Part shown: positions 21,134 through 33,979 of the stretch, piece by piece
Numbering within the stretch: the first letter of the stretch is position 1
How the letters are laid out: each line of letters begins with the position of its first letter
Assembly (NCBI RefSeq): GCF_009727055.1
Contig: NC_052353.1
Coordinates: 48,764,981 to 48,828,980 of the forward strand
Origin: Benincasa hispida
Lineage: Eukaryota; Streptophyta; Magnoliopsida; Cucurbitales; Cucurbitaceae
Reading direction: 5' to 3'
Length of the DNA stretch: 64,000 nucleotides
The notes under the pieces: generated by a model
Told to the model about the DNA's origin: nothing
Database searches by the model: none
Seen by the model: the letters and a program-made list of their open reading frames with translations, nothing else
Translations under genes and position numbers: made by a program

Positions 21134-24100
21134 GTTTCATATGTATTTGCTTTAAAGATATCCAGGAATATATTATGCTTTGTTGATAATTAAGGAAAAT
21201 GACCAACAACATGACAAAACATTAATACAGAAACAGTCAACTTATGCGGGAAAAAGATGTTAGGAAAAAATACAACAAATGAAAAAACTACTATTGTAGA
21301 GAATATTTGCAAAAGCATTTGATTATGGTCAATTCTTCCACGCCTTTTTTAAACTCGAACCATAATCCCAATTGAACGTTTAACATTAGGAGGAAGAATA
21401 GTTAGTGTTCTTTTACATCATTTTTGAATGGCCAAGCCCTTCATTGGTTACGGAATGACAAGTCTCTATATGCTTGAACCAAAAAGAAACAACAGTTATG
21501 GGTGAACATATCCCTAATAGACAAAGTGCTGACAATAAGGACAACACATGCATGAAAGCTGCGTATTTTAGCAATAATATCCAACATCCAGCAACCATTA
21601 CCCTCTGCTTAGGGTAAAATAAATGTCATGCTGATTAGCACCTTCAATTACTTGATATTGGGATACATTAATGATCCATCCTTTTGTATGTAAATGAACA
21701 CGATATCAAATCTTACTGTAACGTTACGAATATATTATTTATTATATACATATTTAGAAACATAATTGTGGTAGTTTCATATATATATATATATGAATTA
21801 ACTAAAATATACACAAAAATAACATATTGATAATTTAATTATATAATACGAACGCCGGTATATTACCAACTAGCATCTAAGGATATGCAGTAATACAAAT
21901 ACAATATATAGACTCATTAAGTGTCCCATATACATTTTCAAATAAATGCATGGTCTAGTAAACATATCGAAAGCCAAAGAGACAATAATGGATAAATCTT
22001 CTAACTTTGGTCCAACTTCTGTAAATGAAATTACGTGTTATTATAACTTTTTAATGTAACAACCAATTTTTTTCTTTTTTTTTTAAAAAAAAAGTAATGA
22101 ATTAAATAGGTTGAGTGGAGGATCAAACCTCTAACCTTGTCTCTTTAGATGATAGTAAATGCAATTGAGTTGTGCTCATTTTGACATGTACAACCAAATT
22201 TAAGGAAATAAAAATTTTGAAATAAAAAAATACCATTAATTTACTGTCGATTATTAGGACAAAGGCCTTAGGGGTGCTTTAAAATACATTTTGTAGTGCG
22301 TTATTGAAAGTTAAGTCATTTTGAAAAAATTTAGAGTGTTGAACAACCATCAAATAGCTTTTCGTGTATATTTTAATTCAATTTAATAAAAAATATTTAA
22401 ATAAATTAATCTTTTAAAAAAAAATACTTTTTTTCTTAATCAATCAATTTTGGTTCTATAAAACTTCCATAAAAATCTAACCTTTGAAAATATTTGAAGG
22501 GTGAACATTTGTGAATTAAGTTGAATTAAAAATTTACCCAATTTCAAGGGGCTAGCATTTGCCAATTTTAGGCTGTGTTCAAGGAAGCCCATGGAATGTT
22601 TGCCCCATAATAAAATGGGCTTTGGGGAAGTTGAAAGCCCAATATGAGGTTTTTTTTTTCATTTTTTTTTTTAAGAAATCATACAAAAAGCAGTTTCACC
22701 AAATGTAGTCGGGGAGATTTTTGTTGTAATTTTGAATAGTCTTTATTTTTGGAAAAATAATTAGACAAACCACACACACACAATCGAAAATGAATTTTAA
22801 AAATAAGTTAGTTTAGTGATAAAACTGCAAATCAACTTTTAGAAAAAATTACATTTAATTTTTTTAAATGGAATTTTTTTAATATAAAAAATATTTTAAA
22901 AATATTTTACCACTTTAAGCAAAGACAAAAGACAAAAAACATTTGTAACACTTTTTGCTACAAAGTATAAATATTTTTGAATTTTTTATTTTACAAGAAT
23001 TCTCCTTTCCTAAAACACTTTACCAAAATGCCCCTAGTTTTACAAAATAAGATGTTTAGTGATTAATTTTTGCCTAATTTGTATTTATTCTTAAAACTAC
23101 TAAAACACTCCAAAAGTCTACCTCACCCATAAGGCAAGCTACCATCGCCCTCTACTGTCCAACTCCGATATCACGCTTGTTGGCCACCTTGATGACACCA
23201 CACCAGAGACCTACTTCGTGGTCACCTCCGGTCCAACTCCAACAACCATTATTTTAAAATTATAATCATAATTTTGACATCCATAAAACACTTGTTGTAA
23301 ACAAACCAAACAACTAAAAAAAACAATATATACTACTACCGAAACAATTTAAAATAGAAATACTTTTGAGAAAGGAATTACTAAATACATCGAGTGTTTT
23401 TATTATAAGCCAGATTTTTTTTTTAAAAAAATGTTTAAATAAAAATGACTTTTGAAAAATAATTTTTTTTTTTTTAGGTCAGGAATATAGTAGTTGAAAA
23501 ATTGGTCTTTTATAATTCTAAGTTTGGAGGAAGTATGTATCTAATTTCTTAAAATTGTATTTTTTTAATATCCGACTTACTGTTAGAATAGGTTACAAAG
23601 GCTTTGATTTTTTTATTTTTTTGTCAAATTTAAATTAGAATATTCAGTTTTAAGAAAGTTATTCAATGCTTTTTAGGGATTTTAAGTAGAAAAATAAGGA
23701 TATTTATTTTTTAATCTTTTTTTATAGAGATCAATAAGAAGTTACTTTTACGGATATAAAAGCTTATCACTCAACGTGCATAGAAGTCTATTCAATATTT
23801 TTTTTCTTTTGTATATTTCTGGAAAAAATTTGACAGTTTTTACTATTTGGGAAATTTTTTTTACTTTCTTCATAGTTTTAAAGAAATAAAATGCGAATAA
23901 TTATTTCAAATGATAAAAAAAGAAATACTTCCTTTAATGTTTAAAAAACTAAAAATCCACGGTTGAACAACATTTATTTTTTTAAAATTCAAGGGTTAAA
24001 AAATAATTTTTCCTGAGTGATTATTTCAATGAACAAAGTGACAAATTACATTAGGAATCAGATGATATATAACTTAAATTGATTGAGATGTTTTGGTATC

Positions 24101-25291
24101 TAAAAACGTCAAGCAAATCTTACATGTATTATCAACAATATACTTTTGAAATAGTTGAATCTTATTGTGTCAAAAAATTATTCTCCAAAATAACTATATT
24201 CATTTTAGATGATTTTGAGTAGAACTTACAATAAGTGCATCTTTTTATATTTTTATATATGAGAAAAAAAGTGTACTCTCTAATATATATATCATTTTTT
24301 GGTCTCTAAGTTCTGAGCTTTAGTTTCTATTTGATCATGAAACTTTTAAAATTATACGCTAAATACCTCTAAGTTTGATCCATTTTTTAAATTTTCATTT
24401 GATTCTTTCAATTTCAAAAATTTACCATTTTAGTCTTGAATTTGACTTCAATTTTCATATTCTAATATTCCAAAAAATTCTTTTAAATATTTTAAAATGA
24501 TTTCCTTTAAAACCTCCAATGAAAAAAAAATATAATATCGATTACTAAAGTATTCAAATCTACTTATTATTTGTGTATTAAATACATTGTATTAACTTTT
24601 CCACATAATCTTTAAAAGAACAAGAATACATTTTATAAGTTGAGTTAGAAATATATTAAGTTTTCAATTCGATGATTAAACATATAGCTCTTGAAATAAA
24701 AACTTTTCCTATTTTGCGGTTGATTTTTCTGACAAAAATGAGTTCAAATTTTCTTATCATAGAAAAGTTGAATACATTAAAAATATGTTATTAAAAAATT
24801 GGATATATTATCGTCTCGAACCTGAGCTAGGGCTTGTATAGTGTTGGTACCCAATCTAACAAATGTGATAAACCAAGTTACGTGGCCCGTTTCAAAAGAA
24901 TAGAATTATAGCATAGCATAGATAAACGTTCGTATATGGAAAGACCAGTCTTTATTTATTTATATATATATAGTGTTTTTATATTTTTTTTTCTCTATCT
25001 ATAACATTAAACCTACATAAGTACATAGGAACCCATTTCATACACTGAAGTAAAATCATAAAAAATCATTTTTTCAAAAAAAAGTTCTACCACATGACAG
25101 GATTTCCAAATTTGGTGTATAGTCTAGACTGCACAAAGATGAGTTACAAATATAAATTTACTTAATATTTTGTTCATAAAAACTTATTATTATTTAATCA
25201 GACTTCGATAAAATTATGGAAGTAGATAACTAAATGGAACCAAACATAAAATACAAGAATAAAAAATGATTTTTTGTTTATTATCTATTTT
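21134..25291. other. AT-rich intergenic spacer
   Basis: About 4.2 kb without a supportable gene. Around 22100-22190 is text of the type GATCAAACCTCTAACCTT that I associate with dispersed plant repeats, and 23110-23240 is a GC-richer island (CCTCACCC...GGTCACCTCCGG) inside AT-rich sequence, possibly a non-autonomous DNA transposon interior. I could not define termini for either. The frame at 21413-21598 has no recognisable family. Confidence 0.5.
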
Positions 25292-25508
25292 TGGGTTATT
25301 TTCAAATATAGGAAAAAAAATGAATCTTCAATATTTACAAAATTAACAAAATTACAATTTATCAAATGATGGAAATGAATAGATTTCTCTTCGTATTTAT
25401 AAGTGACATTGATACACATGGATAGAACTATTAATATCTATCATGATAGATTCTGAAATTTTTGCATAATTCTATAAATATTTTCAGTTGTTTTGTTATT
25501 TCAATTTT
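25292..25508. repeat. Possible small MITE-like interspersed repeat
   Basis: The ends TTTTCAAATATAGG (25300) and AAATATTTTCAGTTG (25478) and the internal palindromic TATCATGATAGATTCTGAAA resemble short interspersed repeats I associate with cucurbit genomes. The inverted termini are imperfect and I see no target duplication. Confidence 0.35.
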
Positions 25509-26039
25509 TTTTTTAACTTAAATGGTGAAAAAAAAAAAAAAAAAAAAAAAGCAATGGTTTGGAAGGGGGTGGGTTCGCCGTAGTAGGTTCCCTAAGAACC
25601 ATACCATAATTTGGAGTTGATTGATTATTTAAGCCTTCCATCGTTCCATGTTAGTCCTTTTTTCCATTTTTTAATATATATATATATTATATATATATAT
25701 TTAAAAAATAAAAAATTAAAAAAATAAAAAACCATGTTAGTAGCGCCATTCCATGATTTCCCATCATTTCAATCTTCAAACATATCACCCTTTTTTTTTC
25801 TTTTGAAAAAGTTCGTAATTTTTCTTTCAATCCCTTTAATATTTCAATATTTTTCTTCCTTCTATCCCTATTCTCAATCATTCATTTTAATTTTTTTTCA
25901 CTTTATCTCATCTTTTTCTTTCCATTTTAATTTCTTTCCTCTCTTTAATTTGTTGAAAGCTTCTTTGGGCAAAATCATTCAAACCTATGATGCTCCCAAT
26001 CAATTTTAATCTCTCCTTTCCTATTCTTCCTAGAGTAGC
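25509..26039. other. Low-complexity spacer: A-run, (TA)n and pyrimidine-rich tract
   Basis: It contains an A-run near 25528-25550, a (TA)n run at about 25672-25700 and a T/C-rich stretch to 26000. The open frames at 25687-25881, 25734-26009 and 25908-26126 follow composition bias only. Confidence 0.6.
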
Positions 26040-29000
26040 AAGCGCAAACGAGTGATTTGGAACTCCTGTCTTTTGAGGCTCCTTTTGATTAGTATGGGTG
26101 AGAGTGGCCAGATGCCAACTCAACATGCCTACCTTTTTGGGGACTGTCTAATCTGGGAGCTGGAACTCAATTCACAATATGGAATTCGCTCCTTTCCCGA
26201 AGTAGGGATAAGTTAGAGAGATTGCTCCTTAAGGGATGATTCCTTGGAAGTAGTGGCACAACTTCTCTTTGGAAGAGAAGACTCGGCATAGTAGGATATG
26301 ACTTATGATCAAAAGGGATCAGTGGGTACTTAAGAACAGATGTAACTACAAGGGCATAATGGTATTGCCCCAGTTGTACTTACGAGTGATCTGTGAAGGT
26401 TGTGCATTGCGATTGGTTAAGATGGAACATAATATATCTGTAGTGAGAAGAGTTAGCTGTCGGTCTTTAGTATTAGTGACTCAGTAAGAGGTGATCCCAT
26501 GATAAACAGAAGTTTAGCTAGTTATTCACGTACGTGGAGCTTTCAGATCTACCCCCAAGTTAGTTCATAGGTCCCTTGGTAGCTTCAGGAACATATGTTG
26601 AAGATCAAGGTATAAGTATTGATAAATATTCAAATTGACAAGAGGAACTTTATACTAGAAAGGTAAATGATTACTCGACTTACACTCTAGGGAGGACTAC
26701 AGTGTAAACGAGTATTTTACATTAGACCAAGATAGAAAAAACTATGTTTAATGTTCAATGAGATGAAATATATAAAAACTATAAAAGGTATAATAAATAT
26801 AATGATGAAAGATTGGTTATCATTTAATATAATATATAAAAATACCATAATTTATATTTTTCGGAAATAACCAAAGTAGGGGTGTTGATCAGGTAACCGT
26901 GAGGTTAAAAGGAAATCCAAGTCCTATTGTTGAAGAAATTTTTAACAAAGTTGTGAAAAATTTGAGTTATATCCCCGGCGAAAAGAAACTCACAGGAGTC
27001 GTCGGAAGTTAAACAAATAATTAAACGATGGCGGTAGGTATATTGAGTCGTGCAGGTGCTAGCTAAACGATCGTGTAGTACAAACAACGCATACCTGCTA
27101 AACGATTCTGGCCCCAGAAATGACAGGTCTCCGACTTCTCCACTGCGCAGGTTGACCACGAATCGTCTTTCTCACGCGCCTCACAAAGCCGAACAGAGCC
27201 ACCCTCTGGATTCTCACACCGCGGATATACCAAGGTTGGCCTCTTAGTCAGTGGTTGATGCGTGAATTTTATTTAAGTGGGAATATGGATGATATGCATT
27301 GATGGATTGCATTGTGCACTCAAGTTTCCCCAACGAAATTCAAGTGTAAATTCCTTTGAGTTTCCTGGTAAGTCCAGGGTCGAACACAAGGACTTGTGAA
27401 AATAGATTGCGTTGATGATTTTTTTTATGAAAACTTTGTAGTAACTGGGAAAATAAATAAAGTGTTTGGTTGTTCATTGCGTTGATTAAAAAGGAATGAA
27501 TAAATGCAGCGGATTTGAGAAATGAAAGTTGCGTTGATAGATGCAATGAGTATGTGATGAACGGGTTGAGAAGATCTTTAGCTAGCGTTACTTGGGAATG
27601 CGTCAGACCATGCGATCATGTTAGTACCATGCACAACAAGTCATTTTCCAATGTAAATGTGATGCTCCTAAGTCTAGGATGCATGTGTTGAATGCAAAAT
27701 GTCCATAGAGCTTATCCTTAAGTCTCTACTCTTGTCCTATGCGTTGATGCAAAATGCATGAAAGTAAGGTGACCGCATACAATCATATCTTATCGCTAAG
27801 ATGCATGTGATGCGTTAATAACAAATAGTGCTCATTCCTAAGCGCCTATCTCTCGTTTATGCATTCTAATCTGGTTCTTCCAAGCCTAGATTCTGACCTG
27901 ACCTTCCCAAGTCTAGATCCTGTCCTTAGACTACCCTCCTGAGTATCCCTAAAGGACGAATGAAGCATACATAAACAAGATAATCGCAAAGAATGAAGAT
28001 TTTCTACTTGTGCTAGCTAAATGCTTCTCAACCCATTCAACTAATTTAGCTACTCATGCGTGAATCGTAGAGATTGGACAAATATAGAGAAAGAAATTCC
28101 ATTCTTATAAATACGTTAAGTACAAAATGCCAATGGAAGTTTAGGGTAGAGAGCCTGGTAGCAATTCCTTGCTGACCGAGGCTTTTTTATACTGGAATCT
28201 CTATTCTGGCCTAAAGATATTCCTGCTTCCGCAGGCGTCAGCCTTCTCCCTGTCTTTAAAGCTTCCGACGCTCTCCCAAGCTTACCGGAACGATCTACCA
28301 GCACACTTTCTTCATCGTGTCCACCTTAAAATGAAAGAAACTATGGACAGAGGCGTGAACTTGTGAAGTGATGAAGTAATCGACTGCTTAACCCCTTCTC
28401 TGAAGAATGCATTTGGTATTTATAGAGTTTCCATGGTGAAAAGCAGTTTTTCTTTCCCGGTTGTATAGATGGGACAACTTTAATTCTTGACTGATGCGTC
28501 GGATAATTGTCATCGATAAAGCTGAATGTACTTTGTGACCGTTATCGGCTGTCAACTTAATTTGGATCCGACTGCCGTCAGCTTTCTGTCCCATCACTCT
28601 GAATTATCCTTTCACCCAGATGCACTTACCATGTTGCGCTGACCAAGTTGCGGTGATTCTTCTTGGGCGAATGTTTGCGAGCACGATCATCGCAAAGTCT
28701 TGCGGTGAAGTTGTGCTCGACCCATGTATTCCTATGATCGCAATCTCTGCATTGAGTTAACTCATATTCTGCACAAAAATGTAAAGATCAACTGCTCTAA
28801 TGCGTTGGATGCATTCGACCGCAATATTATGGAATTTATGCTTAATGGATGCAATTTAACATATTTCATGAATGCAATCCAATATTGTTTAAGAACTTAG
28901 TATTATGAGAACATGCATTTCTGCCCGTTATCAGTGGTGTCAGACTCAACTCGACACTGTCGAGGTTTTCTAGAGGTCGTTCGTGGTACTTTGGAGGAGT

Positions 29001-29304
29001 CCGTTGGTGGTGTTGCAGAGGAGATCGTTGAGGACGAGTGTTCGTGCGGTGTTGCAGTCGTGTAGATCGAGTGTTCATGGTCGCTGTTGTTCGAGTGGTC
29101 GCGCATCAGAGCGTGGAGACGCTTCTGCCTTTGTTAGTCTAGTTTTTCCCTCTGTACATTTGATGTTCATGCTGTAATTTCTCTGTATTATTTGCATAAC
29201 CACTTGTATGGAAGTCGACTGTAAATATATGTTGATTCATGATTGTAATTTGGAATAGTCTTGCTTCTATTGCTTATGAAAATCTCGAGTGTCGATTTCC
29301 TTCA
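26040..29304 (+). mobile_element. Copia family 1 LTR, 5'-truncated, split by solo LTR B
   Basis: It enters the LTR at the part reading GGAACTCCTGTC (compare 6359) and runs to GATTTCCTTCA at 29304. The solo LTR at 27256-28933 interrupts it: the flanks CCAAGGTTGGCC...GTGGT and GTGGTGTCAGACTCAAC rejoin to match 8500-8530. After TTCA only ATTGG of the PBS region remains before another LTR copy begins. Confidence 0.8.
27256..28933 (-). mobile_element. Solo LTR B (gypsy-like TGATAA family)
   Basis: A 1678-bp unit on the minus strand reads TGATAACGGGCAGAAATGC at its start and CACGCATCA at its end. It is flanked by a perfect 5-bp target duplication, GTGGT at 27251-27255 and 28934-28938. The TATA box (TATAAATAC on the minus strand) is at about 28416-28424. 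It is strongly similar to solo LTR A in reverse orientation, including the block at 28116-28300 that mirrors 10741-10940. No internal sequence remains, so it is a product of LTR-LTR recombination. Open frames inside it are shadows. Confidence 0.93.
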
Positions 29305-30583
29305 ATTGGCCCAACTGTACTTACGAGCGATCTGTGAAGAGTTGTCGCACTATTGATTGGTTGATATGAACACATAATATATCTGTGGTAAGGAGAGTTC
29401 AGTTGTCGGTCTTTAGTGGAGTGCCCAGCAGTTAACGGATGGTGGATCCCATGACTAAAGAGTTTAGTCAGTCATTCACGTACCGTTGGAGCTTCGAGCT
29501 ACAAGTCCATAAGGTCCCCTTGGTAGCTCAATGGATTCAAGTTGAGAATCAGTTCTTGGTGTTGATTTGAAATGTTCAAATTGACAAGAAATAATTCGAT
29601 TATATATGATATGATCGGTGTGATGTATGAGATACATTAAGTGGAGGATTAATGTAAATGAGATTTACATTAAGTACCATGAAATAGAAAAAGAACTATG
29701 GTTTATATGTTTTATGAGATGAAATATTAAAACTATAGCTTATAAATATAGTATGGTAAATTGGTTATCATATATATTTATAATAATATTAATAATATTA
29801 ATTATTGGATAATTATATCTTTTTCTCTAATAACCAATTGAGTAGGAGGTTATTGGTAGTTTCATGGTAATCGTGAGATAAAAGGAAAAATGTTTTCCTA
29901 ATTTCAGAGACAATTTTTTAAGATTTTCCATTCTCAGAAGTTCTCACGGAAAGGCTGTCAAGTGAATAGGATTCACTAAACGATAGCTGAAGAGAGGCTA
30001 AATGTTTGTGGAGTGACACTATACGATATTCACTCAGCTGGCCATTAGCTAAACAATCGTGAAGTTTTTGCTAAATGATCGCGGAGCATTTGTTAAACGA
30101 TTGGGTATTCATCTATACGATAGACCTTGTCATCTCCCACTTGCTCAATAATACAAGATTGTTATTCCTTTGGTCTCGTTCCTCTAACCAAGTCCACACA
30201 GAGTCCACACTTCTAGATTCTCACACTAAGAATACCAAAGTAGCCATTGTAGTGGGGTCGTACTCAACTCGACTGAGGTCGAGGTATTTGGAGGCCGTTC
30301 ACTGTGTTCGTGAGCTTGGAGATCATTGGGATCATGGTCATTATGATCATGTTGTGTAGTGGTCGTGTTGTTCGAGCATTCGTGATCGAGGGATTTTGAA
30401 GATGAGTCTTCAAAGGCATGTTTATTCTTTCCCTTGATCTTATTGAAAGCATGCTATAATTACGTATTGTGCATAGCTTGTAAGTTTTTGTTTCTTGATT
30501 GTAATTGTGTATGTTGAAATACAAATGAAATTTGGAACGATCATTCCGCTGCTCATGGAAATCCTCATGTCTGATTTCCTTCA
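29305..30583 (+). mobile_element. Copia family 1 LTR, 5'-truncated
   Basis: It begins inside the LTR at ATTGGCCCAACTGTACTTACG (compare about 7495 and the reverse of 47905) and runs to CTGATTTCCTTCA. It contains an AT-rich block and a weak CGATCG-type cluster at 29975-30110. It ends directly at exon sequence of a Transposase_24-like gene. The frame 30264-30584 on the minus strand is not a gene. Confidence 0.78.
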
Positions 30584-32785
30584 CGATGTTGTACCAATGA
30601 ATTTAGAGAATTGGAAGAAACTAATTACGAGATTCAAAATAGTGTTATGGAAATCTATCCAGGTATAAAGTTACTTTATTTCATCTATATAATTCAAATT
30701 GAACGCATATATCATTTTCTTCAATAAGTTCATTATGATTTACTTCTAACTATTCATAACTTTAGTCAAGATACACTGCAGATGAAGATTGGCAAAAAGA
30801 ATTTTTTTTCCAAAAGATGGGTAGATTATGGAGGGCGGAAATATCTCGTTTAGTGAAACAAATTCGAGAAGCCCCAACAAAGGATCACTTTTGAAGCTAA
30901 TACTCAATAACATGCAATTTGTAGATGATTGAATGGACTTTGTGAGTGAAAAGACTAGTGCAAACTTCATGGTATGAAAATCTTTACTTCAAAACATGTA
31001 CATTTACATTCCTATTATTACTTCGATAAAAATATTGAATATCTTCTATTTGAGTAGTTGAAAAGTGAAAAATATAAAGCCATGAAGAAAAAACAGCTCC
31101 CACAAACATGTAGTAGGAAAGGGTATGCCCGTTTGGCTGAAGAGATGGTAAACATCATTATTACTATATTTCAATTTTGCTTTTGATAACTGGTAGAAAT
31201 ACAAGTTATTAAAGCTCAAATTATTAAAACAATGGGAGAAAGCAATGGTAAAATAGGCAATATTATAATTGACTGTGCCAAACTAAAAGAAAATTGCGAT
31301 TTCTAATGCTCATCGCATAAAAACAGTTAAATTGCGTTATTATGTGCAAGTACAATGCGATGGCGTGCTTGAGTTTGTGATCCAAGGGCACAATGCGATG
31401 GCACGTTTGAGTTTGCGATCCAAGGGCAGAATGCGATGACATGTTTGAGTTTGCGATCCAAGGGTACCTCAAAGATGATCGCGTAAAAACCTTACATAAA
31501 GGTGACAACATAATATAATGGAACATGATGGGACGTAAAGCTTATAACAGTCAATTCGAAAATACAGTTGATGGCCGTTGAAGACCATACCAATGCAAAT
31601 ACATTGAACTTTTGGTGACTATCAGACGATGCAACAGGGTATGAAAATTAATGCTGCCCATCCACGTAATCATTAGTGAGAAGAACTACTTTGCGTAGAA
31701 GTCTATAAATACCCAATGCTACCAAACCAGAAGGAGAGCGCGAGAGTAGGCAAGGAAACATCGAGGGAAGGGAATTCTTGAGAGGAAATTAATTTTCAAA
31801 GAGGTCGAGAGACTGCCGGAAACAACACGAAGGAGAGACACCCAACCCTTGCGAGAGCAAGATTCTACAATTCGGGAAAGAGTTAAAGTGATAAGAGTAG
31901 TGTAAAAAGCCAGAGGGAGCAAGGCATTGCTTACCTGGTTTGATACTTCTTACACCATTTATTGTTTTGTACTCAACACTTTTTTTTTGCAAAAATGGAA
32001 ACTTCATTTCAATTTATGATCAGTCTCAGTAACTAAATTTGTGAATGGGTTGAGAAGTACTTAGCTGGCATGACTTAAGCTATGCACTTTATGCGATCAA
32101 CTTGTCTTATGTATGCTTCATTCTTCATTTGGAGTACTTGAGAGAGTAGTCTAAAGACAGAATCTAGGCTTGAGAGAGTCGAATTAGATCGCATAAGCAA
32201 GAGTAGAGACTTAGAAATAATTTATATCTACTACATTTCATACACATTGCATGCATCATAGAAATAGGAAATGTGGCATTATGCATTGAGAAATGTAGTG
32301 CTTAATATTTGTGTATAACATGATCGCATGACTTGTACAAAATCTTAAGAAATACTAGCTAAATCTCTTCTCAACCCCTTCATCGCATGCTTGTTACAAC
32401 ACCACCCTTTCATCGCTTCGCATTTAATTCCATCGCATTAGAAAATCTACTTCTTAATCACCATTGCAATAGGATCAGAGAGTCCGTCACATATCTATCT
32501 AGTAATCCCTGTGTTTGACCCTGGACTTATCAGGACCATAAGAAGGTTTATACTTGGGCTTTATTAGGAAAACTTGCATGATCATCGCATCCACACATCC
32601 TTACATCGCATGATAAATCAACACATCAGATTTCATATTGTATGTGAGTTCATTTTTTGTAATCTTATTTTATAGAAAAAAAAAGTAGTTCAGATCCAAC
32701 TTTAGTCACAATGATTACATTATGGACTAAAGCACACAAAAAGAAGGACGGACAACCGATGAATGCACAAGTTGCTGAGACATTC
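30584..32785 (+). pseudogene. Transposase_24-like (Ptta/En/Spm-type) gene remnant with introns
   Basis: Four coding blocks with plausible GT-AG introns can be read. Block 1 ends at about 30662 (MNLENWKKLITRFK...LWKSIQ). Block 2 is 30766-30971 (RYTADEDWQKEFFFQKMGRL, KQIREAPTKDH, then a one-base shift and a stop before DFVSEKTSANFM). Block 3 is 31058-31147 (LKSEKYKAMKKKQLPHTCSR then KGYARLAEEM). Block 4 is 32676-32785 (SSSDPTLVTMITLWTKAHKK then KDGQPMNAQVAETF). The CSRKGYARL and LWTKAHKKKDG patterns are typical of plant Transposase_24 proteins linked to CACTA elements. Solo LTR C sits in the intron between blocks 3 and 4. The 5' end is replaced by a copia LTR, and the 3' end runs into a tandem repeat. 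The internal stop and shift make it a pseudogene here. Confidence 0.75.
31184..32628 (+). mobile_element. Solo LTR C (gypsy-like TGATAA family)
   Basis: It starts TGATAACTGGTAGAAATAC and ends CACACATCA, 1445 bp. The flanking pentamers are GCTTT (31179-31183) and GATTT (32629-32633), a 4-of-5 target duplication. TATAAATAC is at 31704-31712, and CCCTGTGTTTGACCCTGGAC lies near 32508. It lies inside an intron of the Transposase_24 remnant. A short direct repeat (GATCCAAGGG, about 31380-31465, three copies about 40 bp apart) marks its first part. Confidence 0.85.
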
Positions 32786-32932
32786 GTATGTTTTCTTGTG
32801 AAATTTGTTTGAAAAAGATATCTTTAAGCATTACTACATTTTTTTTCTTAAAAGATAATTAAGAATATAATTTGTCGATATAATTAACTTATGGAGTTTG
32901 TGAACTTCTATTGAATAATGACTTGATTGAAG

Positions 32933-32976
<44 letters not shown>

Positions 32977-32983
32977 TTTTTCT

Positions 32984-33015
<32 letters not shown>

Positions 33016-33979
33016 GGGGGGGGGAGGGGGATTGAAAAAGTTTATGAGCATTGACTTTGTTGGGATATTATGCTTATAGAGTATGTGAAATTTAAGAATA
33101 TACTTTGTTGATATAATTAGCTTATGGAGTTTGTGAACTTCTATTAAAGAATGACTTGATTGAAGTGTACTATGTTTTAGAGAGGAGGGGAGCTTGAAAA
33201 AGTTTATGAGCATTGACTTTGTTGGGAAATTATGCGTATAGAGTAAGTGAAATTTGTTTGAAAATGATATCTTTAAACTTTACTATGTTCTTTTTCTTAA
33301 AAGGTGGTTAAGAATATATTTTGTTGGTATAATTAGCTTATGGAGTTTGTGAACTTCTATTGAAGAATGACTTGATTGAAGTGTACTATATTTTGGAGAG
33401 GAGGAGGGGCTTGAAAAAGTTTATAAGCATTGACTTTGTTGGGATATTATGCGTATAGAGTATGTGAAATTTGTTTGAAAATGATATTTTTAAACTTTAC
33501 TATGTTCTTTTTCTTAAAATGTGGTTAAGAATATATTTTGTCGGTATAATTAGCTTATGGAGTTTGTGAACTTCTATTGAAGAATGATTTGATTGAAGTG
33601 TACTATGCTTTTGAGATGAGAGGGGGCTTGAAAAAGTTTATGAGAATTGACTTTGTTGGGATATTATGCGTATAGAGTATGTGAAATTTGTTTGAAAATG
33701 ATATTTTTAAACTTTACTATATTCTTTTTCTTAAAAGGTGGTTAAGAATATACGTTGTCGGTATATTTAGCTTATGGGATTTGTGAACTTCTATTAAAGA
33801 ATGATTTGATTGAAGTGTACTATGTTTTGAGAGGGAAGGGGGAGGGTTTATGAGCATTGACTTTGTTGGGATATTATACTTATAGAGTATGTGAAATTTA
33901 AGAATATACTTTGTTGATATAATTAGCTTATGGAGTTTGTGAACTTCAATTGAAGAATGATTTGATTGAAGTGTACTAT
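32786..33979. repeat. Tandem repeat, about 217-bp unit
   Basis: The marker ATGGAGTTTGTGAACTTCTA, or a close variant, recurs at about 32891, 33124, 33340, 33557, 33774 and 33930. Spacings are 233, 216, 217, 217 and 156 bp. Each unit includes GTGTACTAT, a G-rich patch, GCATTGACTTTGTTGGGATATTA and TTCTTTTTCTTAAAA. The first unit starts in the intron just downstream of the last exon of the Transposase_24 remnant, so the array appears to be an amplified intron segment. Confidence 0.88.
32934..33030. repeat. (AT)n - T-run - G-run compound microsatellite
   Basis: About 34 nt of AT dinucleotide are followed by about 25 nt of T with one C, then 37 nt of G with two A. It lies in the first 217-bp unit, where other units have TACTATGTTTTGGAGAGGAGGGG. 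The G-run could form a G-quadruplex on this strand. Confidence 0.9.

Noticed and set aside
21134..25291. Hidden host gene in the 4-kb spacer
   Set aside because: No exon-like coding stretch, splice pattern or protein similarity was visible on either strand.
25687..26126. Overlapping frames of 64, 91 and 72 codons
   Set aside because: They read through pyrimidine- or purine-rich low-complexity DNA on opposite strands, giving Phe/Ser-rich or Lys/Arg-rich text only.
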